From Coriaria nepalensis (lineage: Eukaryota > Streptophyta > Magnoliopsida > Cucurbitales > Coriariaceae): a DNA stretch of 64,000 nt. The notes beneath the pieces were generated by a model. It saw nothing but the letters and a program-made list of their open reading frames with translations, did not search any database and was not told the DNA's origin. The stretch is from the NCBI GenBank assembly GCA_027186245.1, contig CP114487.1, forward strand, positions 9,729,001 through 9,793,000, in the 5' to 3' direction. Both the position numbers and the translations under genes were made by a program. The first letter of the stretch is position 1, and each line of letters starts with the position of its first letter. Of this stretch, positions 23,814 through 37,936 are shown in pieces.

Positions 23814-25195
23814 TTAGTTAAGCCTTTTTCTCTTGGAGCTAACTTCAGATGTTATGGAAGAGTTTTCCAAAACATCATTTGCTGAGTTTACAACACACTC
23901 TGCCCTCTCTTCTTCTTTAAGTCCTTCCACTTTTATGAGTTCTTGCAACATCAGATCATAGCATAAGACCACCTCTTCCTGTCACAATTTTTATTTTATA
24001 TACAAACATGATCCGATAATAATCAACACCCATTTTTTAAACAAATGAAAAAAAAATATTGAAAAAGAAAAATAATTAATTGTGCACAAAATTATACAAC
24101 TCACAATTTGAATAAATCCATTATGCACAATGGAATTAATCTTCTTCTCCATTTCTTTTTTCAGTAATCGTTCACGATCCATCGCCGCCATGATCGCCGC
24201 CACGGCGATAGCTGATGGTCTACAATTCACTAAATTGATCTCTGCATTTCGATTATTTTAAATCTGCCAATTAATTAATGGATTAAATAATATAAATCTG
24301 TAAATAATGAAAATACATGAAATAGTAGGTTTTTTTAAAAAAAAAAAAAAAAACCTTTCATGATGGCCCAGATGAGTTCAAGTGTCTTAGATACTAAATG
24401 ACTTGTCTGGGAAGATTCTTCGCACAAACTTGTGATGAATAAAGGAATAAAGGCAAAAGGAGTAATTGAACCCATTTTCCATTCCAATGTGTTTAATATC
24501 AAGAGCTCCATTTTCTGAATCACTCTGCTCTCAAAATTGTAATCTCCAAATTGATATTCTGAAAGTGCAGGAACTCTTAGTTCCTCCATCTTTGCAGCCA
24601 AGGAAATGCATCCAACTGACACCAGTCTTATCGCCCACATCTTTTCATTCTACAGAAAGATAAAAAGATAAATAAATAAATCTAAAAAATAGTAGTACAA
24701 ATTCTGTATGATAATTATAAAAAAAAGAAGAATTAAAGCTTACATTAATGGACCTTCTGCAAAGGAACCGATCGAAGTATGTCATGGACAAGTAAACTGT
24801 TTGGAATCTGAATCCAAAGAATGATCTAGTCTGTAAAAGAATGTTCAATAGAAAAAAAAAACTTTTTGAGTTCCAGTTGAAACTTGTGGTAAGATAGTAA
24901 GAGAAGAAGGGTTTTTGGAGCTAACTTTGAGCATCCATGTGATAGCTTCAAAACGGGCACGCTTAAGCCGGTTGCTGAAAACGAAAGATTCTTCATCATG
25001 ATTCTTTTTGGAACTAAAACCAGCGTTCTCTCTCTCGAGTAAAATTTCCACATACTCTGTTTCTGATGAATAGTAAGTAGTACTCTCATAAAAGTTGAAG
25101 AATGCATCTTCGTCGTCGTTTTCAACCGTTTTCTCTTCACGATGATCATCAAAACAAGTCTCACTTTCTTCACAAAGAAGACTAGAATCATCCAT
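23814..25195 (-). CDS. CYCD5;1: D-type cyclin, CYCD5-like
   Basis: Five exons: 25195-24926, 24830-24744, 24649-24355, 24241-24105 and 23978-23814, summing to 317 residues. The retinoblastoma-binding LxCxE motif is present as LLCEE (residues 6-10). The cyclin box follows: RFEAITWMLK-TRSFFGFRFQTVYLSMTYFDRFL, then MWAIRLVSVGCISLAAKMEE and LILNTLEWKMGSITPFAF. The C-terminus is a short basic tail (SSKRKRLN). The early LxCxE, the spacing and the overall divergence fit CYCD5 rather than CYCD1-4. The protein would activate CDKA to drive G1/S entry, which is family knowledge. Confidence 0.88.
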
Positions 25196-27748
25196 TCTTA
25201 GTTTCAAATTTTTTTTTTCTTCCCCTTTCTGATCTTTCTCTCTACTTCCAAACAGAAAGAAATGTAGCAAATGCAGTAACTGCAAGACCCATGAATTGGA
25301 AACAGAGAAGAACGTGGGGGAGGAGATTAGATTCGTGAGAGAATGCTATAATTTAGCCCCCATAAAAAGATGATATGTTCTATCGGTTACACTGTGAAGA
25401 AAAATAAGAGATTTTTTTTGTTTTTTCCTCTCTTTTTTTCTTTCTTTAAATGAGGAAAACCTGGGTCGTCTCGAAACGTGGCGAGCTCGTAGAAGTTTTT
25501 TGGGATGGAGGTCGTCGTGGATTTGAGATTGTTTTTGACCGAGAAGCCGCGCGTGAAAGCTACAGTTCAATGGGAAACAGGCTCTGATTCCATATTGGGA
25601 TAGTACTCTGCTCGAGGGAGTTTTGATTCCGTGTGAGTACGCGCACAGACATTTTCTGTGACTTTAGGATTCAGGGAAAGTGAGGGGTACGTACGGATTC
25701 TACGACCAGTCAAATGTAACTACGTCATTAAAACTATTAATTATTATTGATATTAATTAATAATAAAAGCTTAAATGTAATTAACATACTTCTATTTTTT
25801 TTTTCTTCTTTTCCAAAAAGATCCTTTTTTTTTTGTTTTTTAATGGTGAAACCCATGAAATCATTGCAGTCTAATTTAGCCTTAGAAGACGTGGAATAGT
25901 AACTAAGAAATCGCACACTAGCAATGATAAGAACATATTTAGCTGTATCTTCTTATTGTGCATATATACGAGATCATCCTTTTCTTGATACTTGATAGCT
26001 TCTTAAGAAAGAACATGACAAAGATTCAAAACCCTTTACGGGATTCCATAAACCTAATTATTAGATTCAAACCGGCAACAACTAAGATCAATCTGTTCGT
26101 GAAATTCTAGCTGTTGTCACGTGAGAATGATCCGACCAAGGAGTCTGTAGATTAATTGAAGTTATGACTTATGAATGAACACATACCACATTCGTGCACG
26201 AGTTTAGATTGTTCCTCCTCTATCAGAAAGTTCATTAATTTATGATATCGTCGGAAATGACATCGGAAATTGAAGCTGTACATATACACGTTTTCAAGTA
26301 CTAGCCATTGCATGTGTTCTGCATGAAATAACCAATAAAAGTATATCCGCATTATAATGAAAAAACGATTAAGAAACTAAAACCCTATTACATATATATA
26401 TATAATTTGATGCCTTCTTGAATGAATAATATTCCTGATCGAGTCCTGGTCAAAACTGCTGCATCCATCTTGACGAGGAAGAAGCCAACAGAGAGATGGC
26501 ACAGCGAAAACATTGCAACAATACTGTTCATATGATAATTGATATGGGTCCTCAACATATATGTATATATGTATATATGTATAATTAAAAGCAGACATGA
26601 AATGAAGGGTCATGATGATACTTTTAGATGGCTGCAGAGGTTGAAGACTCTGTCAGTCTCTCTTCTGGCATTAACCCCACCACCTAATAATTAGTTAATG
26701 AACCCATTAATCCACTATTTTATTTAGTACCCTAATTTACTTTTAATTATACGCTAGTTAGCTATTCATCCATATCTAGCTAGGCAGCTAGATCACATCA
26801 TTCATTCATATCTGGTTTTAGAATGAAGAACTTCACGAGCTGATTCTGTTAATTAAGGAGTTAAGAAGCAAAAGGAGGATGAGTACGTGATTGAAAACTA
26901 ATTGGACATTAGATGTTGGCAAACAAGTTAAAACATAATCCAGAATCTGTTGATCAAATTAAGCAACATGTGTGTCGTCAGAACTCAGAAAGAGAATCAA
27001 ATTATATACGCATCAAAAAATAAGTAAATAAATAAAGAAAAAGAAGAAAAGATAATGGGATGGTGACTTACAAATATTTCTGACACGAATCAAAAAGAGA
27101 GCAGCAGATCATTATTATATACAGACATACACATATACGTATATATATATATATATGTATGCCCAGAAACATATTACACCCAGACACAGTAACTCCCATG
27201 CCCATCCTCCCATGCTTATATTATTTGGTTCAGTTATGATTCATGAATGATGGGACCCTTATCTGACAGCTTGAGTGTCAGTCTTTATGCAGGATATTGC
27301 TTGTCTTTGATGCATATAATAGTTCCTTAACACACACACATCGACATCATCGAATAATGCTACCTTGGAATAAGAATTGATCAACTATCGTTCCTCCATT
27401 TATTGATTATTAGACATGGGCCATTCATCTGCCGCATGGCCTACTAGGTTAATGATTATATGATTATATAAAGCCTAGCTAATGTGACCCAGAGTGCTGA
27501 TACACACGAGGCCCAACTAATTTTAAACCTCTTTTCTTTTCTTTTCTTTTCGGCCCAAAACTCTCCAATAATTCTTAATATGATAACTCGAACAATAAAC
27601 AAAACATCACATTTGCAATTTAACACTCGTAAAAGTAAAATTATATCGTGTTCTCCTCCTCTTTTCCTTTGTGTGTGTGTGTGGGGGGGGGGGGGGGGGG
27701 GGAATTGAGACAGAATGCAACCACTAATACCTGCTAAATGTATCGCAT
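25196..27748. other. Spacer upstream of cyclin D, no gene recognised
   Basis: Contains the cyclin promoter side and about 2.4 kb of AT-rich sequence. There are TA-rich runs at 26393-26403, 26560-26583 and 27137-27157, a CTTTT run near 27530-27550, and a G20 tract at 27683-27702 next to the 3' end of the ASCC2-like gene. Short open frames here have no recognisable similarity. Confidence 0.5.
27683..27702 (+). repeat. G20 homopolymer after a GT run
   Basis: Twenty consecutive G preceded by (GT)n, lying just beyond the stop codon side of the minus-strand ASCC2-like gene. Confidence 0.85.
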
Positions 27749-30700
27749 CTAATGACCAGTCAAGCCAGAAAAATGCTTATTCATTGCCCGATCCTTTCTG
27801 TAATTGTTGTTTCTCCCTCCTCCCCTCCTTCCCCTTCCCCTATAATTCCCAGCATTCCCTCTACTTTCCGTTTCAGAAACATCAGATTGCTTATCCTGCC
27901 CCTCCTGAGCTTCCGTTGATCTTCTTCCGCCCCCTCTTCCCCTAGTCCGGTAATTATCCACATTTCCTCTAACACCTACCTCAGAAACACCCAACTGCTT
28001 ATCTTGTCCCTCTAATGAGTTTCTCTGTATTCCTCCTTGCCTCTTTCCTCTACCCCCAGATCCCGTAGGAACTCTCTCTCCTACCTCAGAAACAGCAGAC
28101 TGATCATCCTGCTCCTTGACCTGCTCAGTCAACTTCTTAACAGCACCAAGAGGGAAGTTGCCTCCTTTTCCAAGGCCGTAGATCAGTTCTTCTTGAGCTT
28201 GGGATACTAATGACGCTTCATTATAATTTGCAACTGCAACTGAACCTGCAACCTTGTAGCTATAATTCTTACCATCCTTGACATAGAATTGGGGCTGCTT
28301 CCTAGAACCCCATTTCGAACTAGAGCTAAGATTTTTTGGGGCCCGAGTATCAGTAGCCCATGAATTGTTTGATTTTGAACCAAGTCTGTCACCCAAGATT
28401 TCATTTTCCTCCCCACCTGTCTCTGCAATACTCAGACCAAGATCATCAAACGAGTCATCATACTCATCTTCATACTCGTACTGAGAAAGTAAAGCAGTGG
28501 TTCTCTCCAAATCTATTTCTTTTTTCTTGTTTAGGATGTCTGCATCAGATGCCTCATCCTTGGACTTCCTAGTATACCTTCCTATGGTGGAAGAGGATGA
28601 CGAAGATGATGGAACCATCTGGCTTTTCACCATGGTAGAAGAAGATGATGAAACTATTGTGACTTTTGTCTGTTGATCTCTACTTATGGGGACTGAATTT
28701 GTAGAGGCAGCAATGGTTGGAGATTCTACCAATTTCCCTTTTCCTTTATCCTTCACGTTAACAATAGTACTAGTTGAAGGGGGTGGTGGCATCGCTTCTA
28801 GTGAAGTGTTCAAGGACTGAAGATCTGCATGAAGAGTCCCTTCAAGAATCCGCTGAATCACTTCTTCTGGACTCTGATTATATGCTTCCAGGCAAGCCGC
28901 TAGAAATCCATTGCCATAATCAGGGAAGAGGTCTTTTATCTGGCTGATTTTTGACTGCATAATTACGGCATCATCATCCATTTGTGCTTTGTTGCTCGTC
29001 AAAGGGGCAGCCACAGAAGAAGGCACTTTGATAATCGCTTTTGGGGAATACATCAGCATCCCAGATATATACCCAAACTGTTCTTCATCCATATGTATCC
29101 ATCCTGCATTGGGGAGAGAAAGTGCCAAAAGATAAAAGAAAACGATGCAATCAATCATAAAAGCAGACTATAGGCATTGCAGGAAGTTGAGTATTCATTA
29201 GAATGAGGGCTCACCAGAACTTCGTAAAGTTTCAATTCTATCCATAATATGGAAATCTTTTTCAACTTTTTGAATAAATGTTGTGCTGGGGTGGTTCTCC
29301 TGAACTTGTTGTGAAGCTCCATTGATCTCTCTCAAAGTTTGAACCAAAATATCTGCTCTTATTAGAGGATCCTCTACACTGGCTGGAAACATTTTTGTGG
29401 AGGTTGGGATGGGAAATTCATTATTGAAAACTTCATCACCTAGATAGCAGAAATCCAGAAGTTTCCAACCAAACTTGATCATTCTACTTGATAACATCTT
29501 TAAACTTATAGCAATATTGGATATCATTTCGTCCTTCCTGGACTTTAGAAGAATTCTAAATCCCTGCTGTAAAGATGGAAGCAATGAATCATGCAATCTT
29601 GCAACAGTGCCAAGCAGGTCTTCATTTTCAAAGCTGCATATGTCCAAAGTTTTACATCATAATGGAACTAAGAGAACGGGTAAATTTGTAATCCTTTAAT
29701 AACAAGAGCTGCTATTTCCATTAAATTACCAATAGGATTCGCCTATCTTGAGTAAAGGTAGTTACATTAAAGTGAAAAATAGGATAAGATTCTTATGTTG
29801 AAAAATATTTGAAAATTTTTCATATCTGGGAAACTTTATTGGCACTACCAGTATCCCAAAAAAAAAAAGTACCTTGTATCAACAGGACATAAGAAGAAGA
29901 TAGCTGCTGGATTGTATGCAGAGACAAAAGCATCTAAGGACACAATTGCATCGTTTATAAAGTCAATTACCTATCAAGGAAACACACAAATTGGTAAGAA
30001 CATCAAATAGAAAGGGAAATTTTTGTGTGTGTGTGTTGTTGGGTGGGGGGAGGGGGGGGGAGTTAAGGATTGATATGTTACCTCCAAGAAGTCAGTAAGA
30101 AGTTGATTAAATCCACTGTCTCTATTGCTTCCAGAGGAAAGAAGGGCCTGTTATAATTTCAACGAAGAAAGTTCCCTCCATGAGTCAAACGAGAGCATAC
30201 CTCACCACATATGCCACCCATGAAAAGTCAATCATGAACAATCATATTTAGAAAGGGTACCTCAAGAGATGTGTTGCATCTTTGATGCATGGTTTGGACG
30301 ATGGTCAGAAAATGTGACACAACTGGGGTCAAATTGTCATGGATATTAGGCTGGGATTTCATAGCATTTCCAACCTGCAAGGTATGAGAGATACTTAATG
30401 GTTTCATCATGTTGATAGATGTTCATGACTGTTCTACAATCCTAATATAATGGAGAGGATAAACATAACTGGTCCTCACCATAACTCGGGTCAATTCCTC
30501 ATTTTCATGACCGCATATAGCGCATATATCAAACAGCTTTGGCAGGTCAAGCAACTTTTTTTCCTGCAAAAAGACTACATGCAAGACTAGTGAATAACAG
30601 TATCAGAGAATGATTGATGTAACCAAATCCTACCTTCGAAAATTACATGCCTAGCCATATTTTAGCCAAACCAATCATATAAAAATATAACACATGATGT

Positions 30701-31726
30701 AGAGAGAAGGCCCACCTTCATGATCCTTTGCGCTGAGGCTATCCGCTGCCCGAGCACAGGGTTCTCTATTGGAAGATCTACAAAGAAAAAAGAAGAAGCA
30801 ATGACGTTAATCATAAAACCTGAATGAAGATATAATAAGTAATTAATCAAAATGTATAATTTATGACTACAACTTACATTCGATACAGTACCATGAAAAC
30901 ACGGCGGCTTAATTCGAACTCTCCAACAATGACCCCTGCAACGATCCCTTTAACTCCACGATGAGGGAAATCATACCATCTGCTCCTGAATTTAAGGAAG
31001 CTATCTAGAAATTCATGCAAGGAAGTATCTCTAGCAACTGAGAAGGCAAGTGAAAGAAAATAGTGTCAGTAAGTATATCCTTATACAAAAACATGACACT
31101 AAGCTCTCACATTGTTATACTAGAACAGCATATCCCTTTAAAATTCATAAGAAATGGCATTAAACAAAGTTTTCAAGCACAGTCCCCATCAGAATTCAAT
31201 TATCATACCTCCTCCAGAAAGACAGTGAAGCAAGAGATTTATAGATTAAATTGTTTTATCTCATCAACATGAACCATAGAGAAAAGCGTCAATACGTCTA
31301 TATATCACCTTCTCTCCAGAACTCTTTGGCGCTCAGCTTAAGCAAGCGAGAGAGCTCTCTATTCAGAAGGTCCACCACTTTCTGAGACTCCACCGGATCC
31401 AATCCCCCTTCATCGGCGGGAAGACCAGACGCCACAGCCTCATCTTGAGGCAAGTAATTAACGAAATTGCCATCGTTAGCTTTGCTAGACACCCAAACGC
31501 CGTTCGCGCCCATCTGAACCCTACGCATCGATACTGCGGAACTGGAATTCTCAGTGGCAGCATCAGATTGTTTGTAAATGGGTTCTCTGAGGGAATTGGA
31601 GAGTGTGGGATTAGGGTTGGGTGATTCATCGAAGGCTATAATTTGATTCTTCGGCATGTATTTCCGCTGGGTTTTCGTGAAGCTCTTGCTTCCTCCTTGC
31701 CTGCCCTGTGCATATCGATTCGACAT
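27749..31726 (-). CDS. ASCC2: ASCC2-like CUE-domain protein
   Basis: Nine exons: 31726-31309, 31037-30878, 30777-30716, 30586-30480, 30374-30261, 30147-30082, 29970-29873, 29633-29215 and 29103-27749, totalling 932 residues. The N-terminus MSNRYAQGRQGG, then EFLDSFLKFRSRWYDFPH and LLDLPKLFDICAI, fit activating signal cointegrator 1 complex subunit 2. A CUE domain (about residues 530-572, SKISQIKDLFPDYGNGFLAA and YNQSPEEVIQRILEG) would bind ubiquitin. The C-terminus is rich in RGRG and RGGGR, typical of RNA-binding tails. Animal ASCC2 works with the ASCC3 helicase in alkylation repair and in rescue of collided ribosomes. The plant role is inference. Exon 4 is placed to keep frame and adds a few residues (VLHVVF) before LQEKK, so that junction is the least sure. 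Confidence 0.88.
30045..30060 (+). repeat. G-rich tract in ASCC2-like intron
   Basis: Runs G6-A-G9 following (GT)n, inside the intron between exons 6 and 7. It is C-rich on the transcribed strand. Confidence 0.75.
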
Positions 31727-32350
31727 TTCCAATATTGGTTCGCTATTGCTGTAAAACTTTGTATCGGATTCTGGAGTGAGAGTGGCGGTGTTGGCTCGTG
31801 AAACGGCGGCGGTTGGCACTCTTTTGTAGTCTCAGGCGAGTGAAGCAACGACGAGGGCGTTTTGGTACATACCTCCCATTTAACAAGTAGTAAGTCGTCA
31901 AGACTCGAGAGGAACGTAATGCGTTGCCCGCAAGAAATTGGACTTTTGGACCAACCGTTTGGCAGCAGGATATTCAGAACTCCAGTTTCGACAATATCTT
32001 GGTCCCAGTTTATTTTTCCTTTATTTTTTCTAATTTTTGGATGCAAAATTGAAAATACAATTTTAAAGGGGCATAAACTTCAATATTGACAACTCAAGCT
32101 CTATAAAATTGGAAATGTACAAGGAATTAATTTACTCGATTTCCAGGCTAAAAATTGAGGCCACTAGAAAGACCGCCAACTGATACGACAAACTGTTCAA
32201 CTGCTAGGCATTGTTTACAACGGAGATGGATAACTACAGCCTCAACTTAATTACCCACTCGTCAGCTTTCCGACAGAAGTTGAGAATTATCATAATATAT
32301 AAAACTATAAAAGACTACTGTTCAGCTTCTGATCTATCATGAGCTTTTTG
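31727..32350. other. Spacer between the ASCC2-like start and the SPOC gene 3' end
   Basis: Probable 5' leader and promoter of the ASCC2-like gene next to the 3' untranslated side of the upstream minus-strand gene. No further gene is recognised. Confidence 0.5.
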
Positions 32351-35300
32351 TCAAGTCCATTCATAATTTGTTTCTTTGGGCAAAACCAGAGCGATCAGAC
32401 CATCAGATGGCCCAGGTGATATGGACAGCAATGAACACAAGTCTTGCGAATATGGAAGCAAAAAGAGAAGCCTTGCCCATATGGATCTTGTGGTGCCTAC
32501 TTTTATTACTCCTGCACATTCCCTCTGCTTTAAGTATGATACAAAATCCTGAAACTGCAACAACAACATAAAAAACCCACAAACAAACAAAACAAAAAAA
32601 CAAATGTCAAGTGAAAACCATAATCGGCAAATGCAATAAACACTAGGCAATTTCTTCTTTCACATCAATTACAAAACTTGCAACCATAGACCAAGTATTC
32701 AAGTTTTGAATTTTCATTTCTAGAAATTAACAGGCTTCAGTTGAACATACTAACCAAGAGAATCACATTATTTGAATAGTATTCTTTCCGAATAAAATAG
32801 GTCAGTTAACTTACTCCTTTTTGATCTCCAGTAGTAGATGGGATCAGCTGACATATTTCCCTCTGCATCAAGCATCAAAACTTAATTACTTCTGGGAATT
32901 CAGAACCTCCAATTAAAGAGAGAAAAAGGAATTCATATCTAGGAGTTATGAGGGGGGAGAAAAAAAACATCTCAACCACATGCAGAAGAGTGAGAACCCA
33001 CTTTTTGTGGTGGAGTACTACTAAATGTTGTCTTCACATGCCGAAAATCTGTGCGTTTGGTCATATCTAATTTTGCTGGCCATCTGCACCAAGCATTGTC
33101 TCGGAGTCAATTATCAGATATCAGCAATTACAAACAGAAAGATAAAGGAATAAGGGAAATAGTCCTTACTCTGTAGGTTCAGGCATGGCATTTGAATATT
33201 TGCAAATATTTGAGTCGACTCTGTGAGCATAAATTGTGCAGTAATGAACTCCGCTTTTAGATAGAGCTCCCTGCCAAGAATATTGGGTAGGCTGGCTGGA
33301 ATTTTGCATTTCAGATGATTCTATGGCAGGTGGAGGTGGAGGAGGAGAACTGGGAGGTGGTGAAGGAACCTGAGGTGGCAGTGATTGAGGTAAAGGAGGA
33401 GGGGATGGTGGTAACGGAGGAGGCATTTCAGGTTGAGGAGGTAATGCAGATGGTAAAGGTGGTGGTGCCAAATGCTGGGTGAACATAGGGTCATAATGAA
33501 CTGGAGCACCCGGCATATGTGCAACTGGGGTCATAGAAGCGGGCATATATGGACTTGCAGCAACACTACCTTGAAGAGTGCTACGCATAACACCTGGTGG
33601 TATCGGGTTCAAAGGCATATGTTGATTAAAAGCCCTTGGATCCCAAGAACTGTTTGGAGGAGGGTAGGGAGGTTGTACAAATGGAGATGACTGAATCTGT
33701 TGAGGAGGTTGAACGGGGGGTCCTGGTAATGTCGGGATACATGGAACAGAACCTGGTAAATAATGGATTCCATGTCAGGTTTTATATATGACCATGTTTG
33801 TGAGAGAGAGAGAGAGGGGGGGGGGGGGGGGGGGGATTTGGTCCATTAAGTTTCTGTCACTTATCCTCACCTCCTCGTGAATGATCCGCTACTGTGTTAT
33901 TGTCTCTTCTTACCCCAACTTCGGTCTCTGTACAGCCAGAAACAGCCCAGTTTGATTGATATGCATATCCACCTTGTTGTGAGGTTCCATGATTCTCATA
34001 CTGTCCTCTGTTAAAACAGATAATTTTAGAAATTCTCATAAAATATAACAGAAAAATTAAAAAAAAAAACAAAAATTGAGAAGTTCAAAAGAAAATTTTA
34101 GAACCTGAATTCTGTCCAAAGGAAGATTCCAGGACAGTTACGGAGATTCTTCAAGACAGTTTTCGCACCATCTACACTGCTGCACTCAACAAACCAACCA
34201 CAACTAAACTGCATGTCTGCTCGAGTCAACTTGACCACAGACCCAGTATTAGCAATAGCAAGATTGCAAATTCCCATCAACTCCTTATCAGAGACAAAAA
34301 AACCGCTAATACCTGGAAAACTAATCCAGAGTGTATTCAAAGGCAGATTGTCTTCTTCCCTCATAACAGCAGTGCTGCGACTTCCAGATATATAATTGTC
34401 AAAATAACTTGAGTTCTGATTTATATTATACTTATTACGTAATGAATGGATAAAGGAAGATAGCTCAGACATTCTAGTCTGAGCGATTCCAGTAGGACTC
34501 TCAGGCACAATGGGTGGATGAGGTGATCCAATCGTGTTATTAGACGTGTTTCCAGAGTTAAGGCTTCTGATACCAGTACTGGAAGAGGCACATGCTGGCC
34601 TTCCACCATCTATATAAGGCAATGCAGCATTAGCTGGTCCTGCATTTAAGGATGGCCAATGGCTGTTACTCCTTTCTCTACGATAGTGTCTGAGGTGTGC
34701 CATTACAGCCGCAGCTTCTTCAGGAGTTTCCAAGTCCATCAGAAGTGCACCTTCGCTGCTAAGATCAGTAACCATGTATGGAGCTTTGTTGAGAAATTTC
34801 CCCGATTCATAAAGAATCTCATCCTTAACCCAATGGCTCAAAACATTGCCAATATAAACATGAGAACTAGAACCAACTGCAACGCCATTTATAACACCCC
34901 TAGTTCCTAGACCTATGTCCATGAACTTTATACACCATTGAAATTGTCCACGCAAATATTCCCGAGCCCTTATAGCATCGATGATGTGCATGTACTCAAC
35001 TAAGGCAAACCCTTTAACTGGAAAGAAACAAAATTGATCGATAGGGCCAAACCTCTCAAAGTGGTACCTTACATGAGCTTCAGATGTATCTAGCCCTAAA
35101 AACCCTACCCAGAGCTGTTTAGAAGCAGAGAAGACATCCATGGCTGAGGGATCACCATCAGAGTACCATGAATTCTGAGTTGTATCAATAGCATATGGTA
35201 TTGCCAAATGATGGTTTGGAGAGGTTAAATCATTACTGGCACCTCCCATAGATGACCTTGACACAGACATGCTATTATCTGAAGTTGAAACTTGATTCTT

Positions 35301-37936
35301 CTCAAATGAATTACTCCACAAGTCTGATGGTACTTTTGTGACATGTGATATCATCTGGCTATTTAAAATGTCCCTAGAAATGGAAGGCCGACCATGTAGA
35401 TCTCTAGGCTCTTGAGGTTCTAATTCCATGGAGGTACTACTATCATGATTAGAACCTGCTACATTTGTGTTGGGAATACTGTCAAGAGGAGCAGCAGAGT
35501 GACATTGACCAGAAATGGTTTTCGTGATACCAGCTTCACGGGTTCCATCAAACATTCTCAAGTGACCATCTTTGCCAGACACTTTGTGGGTAATTTCACA
35601 TTGGTTTGGGATCCCAGGCACTGAATATTGTAGACTAACACATTTGGATGGATCAGAAGTATCATCAGCAATACCTACTTGACTATCTTCTAAGTTCATT
35701 AAACCCTCAAAAGCTGATGTGATATCTGCTTGAGCTTTGAAGGATGACAAACTACGTAACTTCCAATACCATGAAAATGTCCAGCTCAAAAGAGATTGAT
35801 CTTTGCCAAGAACCTACATAAAAGAAAAGCAATGCAATATATCATGAGAGCAGAACCTATGAAACTACATCTTGACAAATAATCAAAAACTCTCTGGCTT
35901 ATGATAGCTAATAGGAACCAGAATGTAATATTATGAGGAGTGGGGGTATACAAATATTACCGAGCCCAACAAGCAGTTTCTTGAAGCAGAGGATCCATCT
36001 CCAGAAACAGAAACATAGTTCCCATCTGATATTTGAGTATCAACCCCAACCTCATTAGGGCTTTTTCCATTAGAGCCCAAGCGCGATACAGGAGCACCAC
36101 TTGTCTCATCCTCTTGATGACTAACCTTATTGTCAAGATTGCAAGTAACAAGAGTAAGGAAATGCAATCCTTCTTTATGAACTCCTTCCCCAGGCGTATT
36201 GAAAAGCTCGAAACAGGCTCCGAGCAAATCTTTAGGACAAGAAAAGAAAATCCAAAATAGACTGAGATCACGGAACTTTGACAGTTTAACAAATGGTGGT
36301 TCATCTTCATCTGTAAACTTTTGCTTTAGCTCGGAAAAGGTGTCAACAGAATCTTGAATCTTCAAAATTTCCTTATCAACAATCTGAAACATATCATTTC
36401 CCTCAAGTGAGGACACAAAGAAGGTGAGCGTGTTCCGAAAGACTGCAGAGCAAATGACTCGAATAACAGATGATTTGGATGCCTCAGACGAAACAGCACT
36501 ACAAATGTCAACAAGACCAGAAATACAGGTCTTGGCAGTATCAAATGCAACACCGTCAGCATCCTCTCCTCCATTTATAATTGCCAAGCTCCAATTGTGA
36601 ATATTAATAACAACATTGGCCGCAGTTTCAAGAGCAGTTGGGCAGTGAGATGCATATCGAGGAATGAGGTCAGCCACAATACGCTGTACACTAGTACACC
36701 CTGCAAATTAGTGTGGAGGTTTCCATACAGATGAGAGAAGTTAATATAACCTGAAAAACAGTCCAAAAAAATCGTTGAAGGTTGTTTGTGGTGATTTGAG
36801 TGAAGAGTAAGTTTCAATAGTCGATGACATGCATTTATGAACAAGCTCTTTAGGTTCTGGATATATCATTCTAATAGTGTTATAATACTTGTGTTAAGAT
36901 TTCAAATAGAAAAATATAAAAATTTCTGATTCAAGTGAAATTCATTTTAAAAAACTGCAGCGAATAACAGATTAGGACAGATATGAAAACAAAAAGGTAC
37001 AATTCAAAAACCTAATATTTGGGAATATATTTTGTCCTCTCAAGGCGGTATGTTATTTGAAACATGCCTATTACAATCTATCATCCATGATAGTTTGGTG
37101 ATCCTAGGCAGTAGATTAGCTCGCGTCCAAGACCTGGATCTTCAGCTTATGATGAAGAATCAGATAAAAAGATACTGCAAAAGTATTTTGGAAGTACAAA
37201 TAAGATTGGAATATTAGTTAATTCCATATTTTCACTAAGTTCGCCAACTTCCACTTAAGGTGCCTTATTGATCACTCATTCAATTAGATGTCCCAGATTC
37301 TATTAGGGTTTAAGGCCACTATAGGGGTATCTCTGGTAAATTTTTAATCAATTCCGCCGACGAAAACTCATTCTTATATTTATTATTTGTTTAGTGTTCC
37401 TTCATTGAGCTTCTAAAGGTGAAATGAAATATATAAGACAATTTTCCTTTTCACCAAACACTAAGTAGACGCCTAATCAGTGGAGACGCATAAAAATGAA
37501 TCTATCAACCCGCCCTCCCCCTCCTCTCCTTCTCTCTCAGAGTCACTTCCAATTGAACCACTAAGTAGTACCTAATTATCCGAACCGCATAGAAACAGGA
37601 CCAGAATTCACAGAAACTACACAGATAAGTAAGAAAATGGAAGTACGAGTATAATACCGAGTACCGACCTCTTGAAGCAGTAATGAGAGAGAGATAAGCT
37701 TGCTCGATATCAGGTGTACGAGCACCGTTTACTTTATGGGAAAGTAAAGCCCTAATCCGCTTGTAACATTCATAAACGCTTCTAATCTCGTCTCTGTTCT
37801 TCCGTTTGACGAGGATTTCCTCTTGGGTCAGCGATAGCGCTTTAGGCTGAGCTGCAGAAAGCCCTAGCGGTGCCTCTGGCTCTGGTCCGGGTTCGTATAG
37901 CTTCCGCTTTTTCAGAGGTTGGTCCGCCGATGCCAT
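32351..37936 (-). CDS. Large RRM and SPOC domain protein (SPEN-type)
   Basis: Eight exons: 37936-37669, 36700-35961, 35813-34105, 34007-33871, 33752-33170, 33083-33002, 32862-32815 and 32554-32351, giving 1256 residues with intact frame. The N-terminal part ([10 protein letters not shown], then [23 protein letters not shown] and [27 protein letters not shown]) is helical and plant-conserved. An RRM begins near residue 568 ([42 protein letters not shown]), with a second RRM-like segment after it. A long Pro-rich region ([12 protein letters not shown]) precedes the SPOC domain at about 1111-1256 ([48 protein letters not shown]). RRM plus SPOC is the SPEN-family plan, in Arabidopsis seen in FPA, which acts in RNA 3'-end choice. 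This is a different, larger relative whose function I do not know. Intron 1 is about 970 bases. Confidence 0.85.
33816..33835 (+). repeat. G20 tract after (GA)n in intron 4 of the SPOC gene
   Basis: (GA)n followed by twenty G on the + strand, so (C)20(TC)n in the pre-mRNA, about 60 bases upstream of the 3' splice site at 33753. Confidence 0.85.

Noticed and set aside
25507..25605. Short frame starting MEVVVDLRLF on the + strand
   Set aside because: Only about 32 codons and with no recognisable family.
27241..27300. Possible miRNA hairpin around CTGACAGCTTGAGTGTCAG
   Set aside because: The stem is very short and no known miRNA sequence is present.
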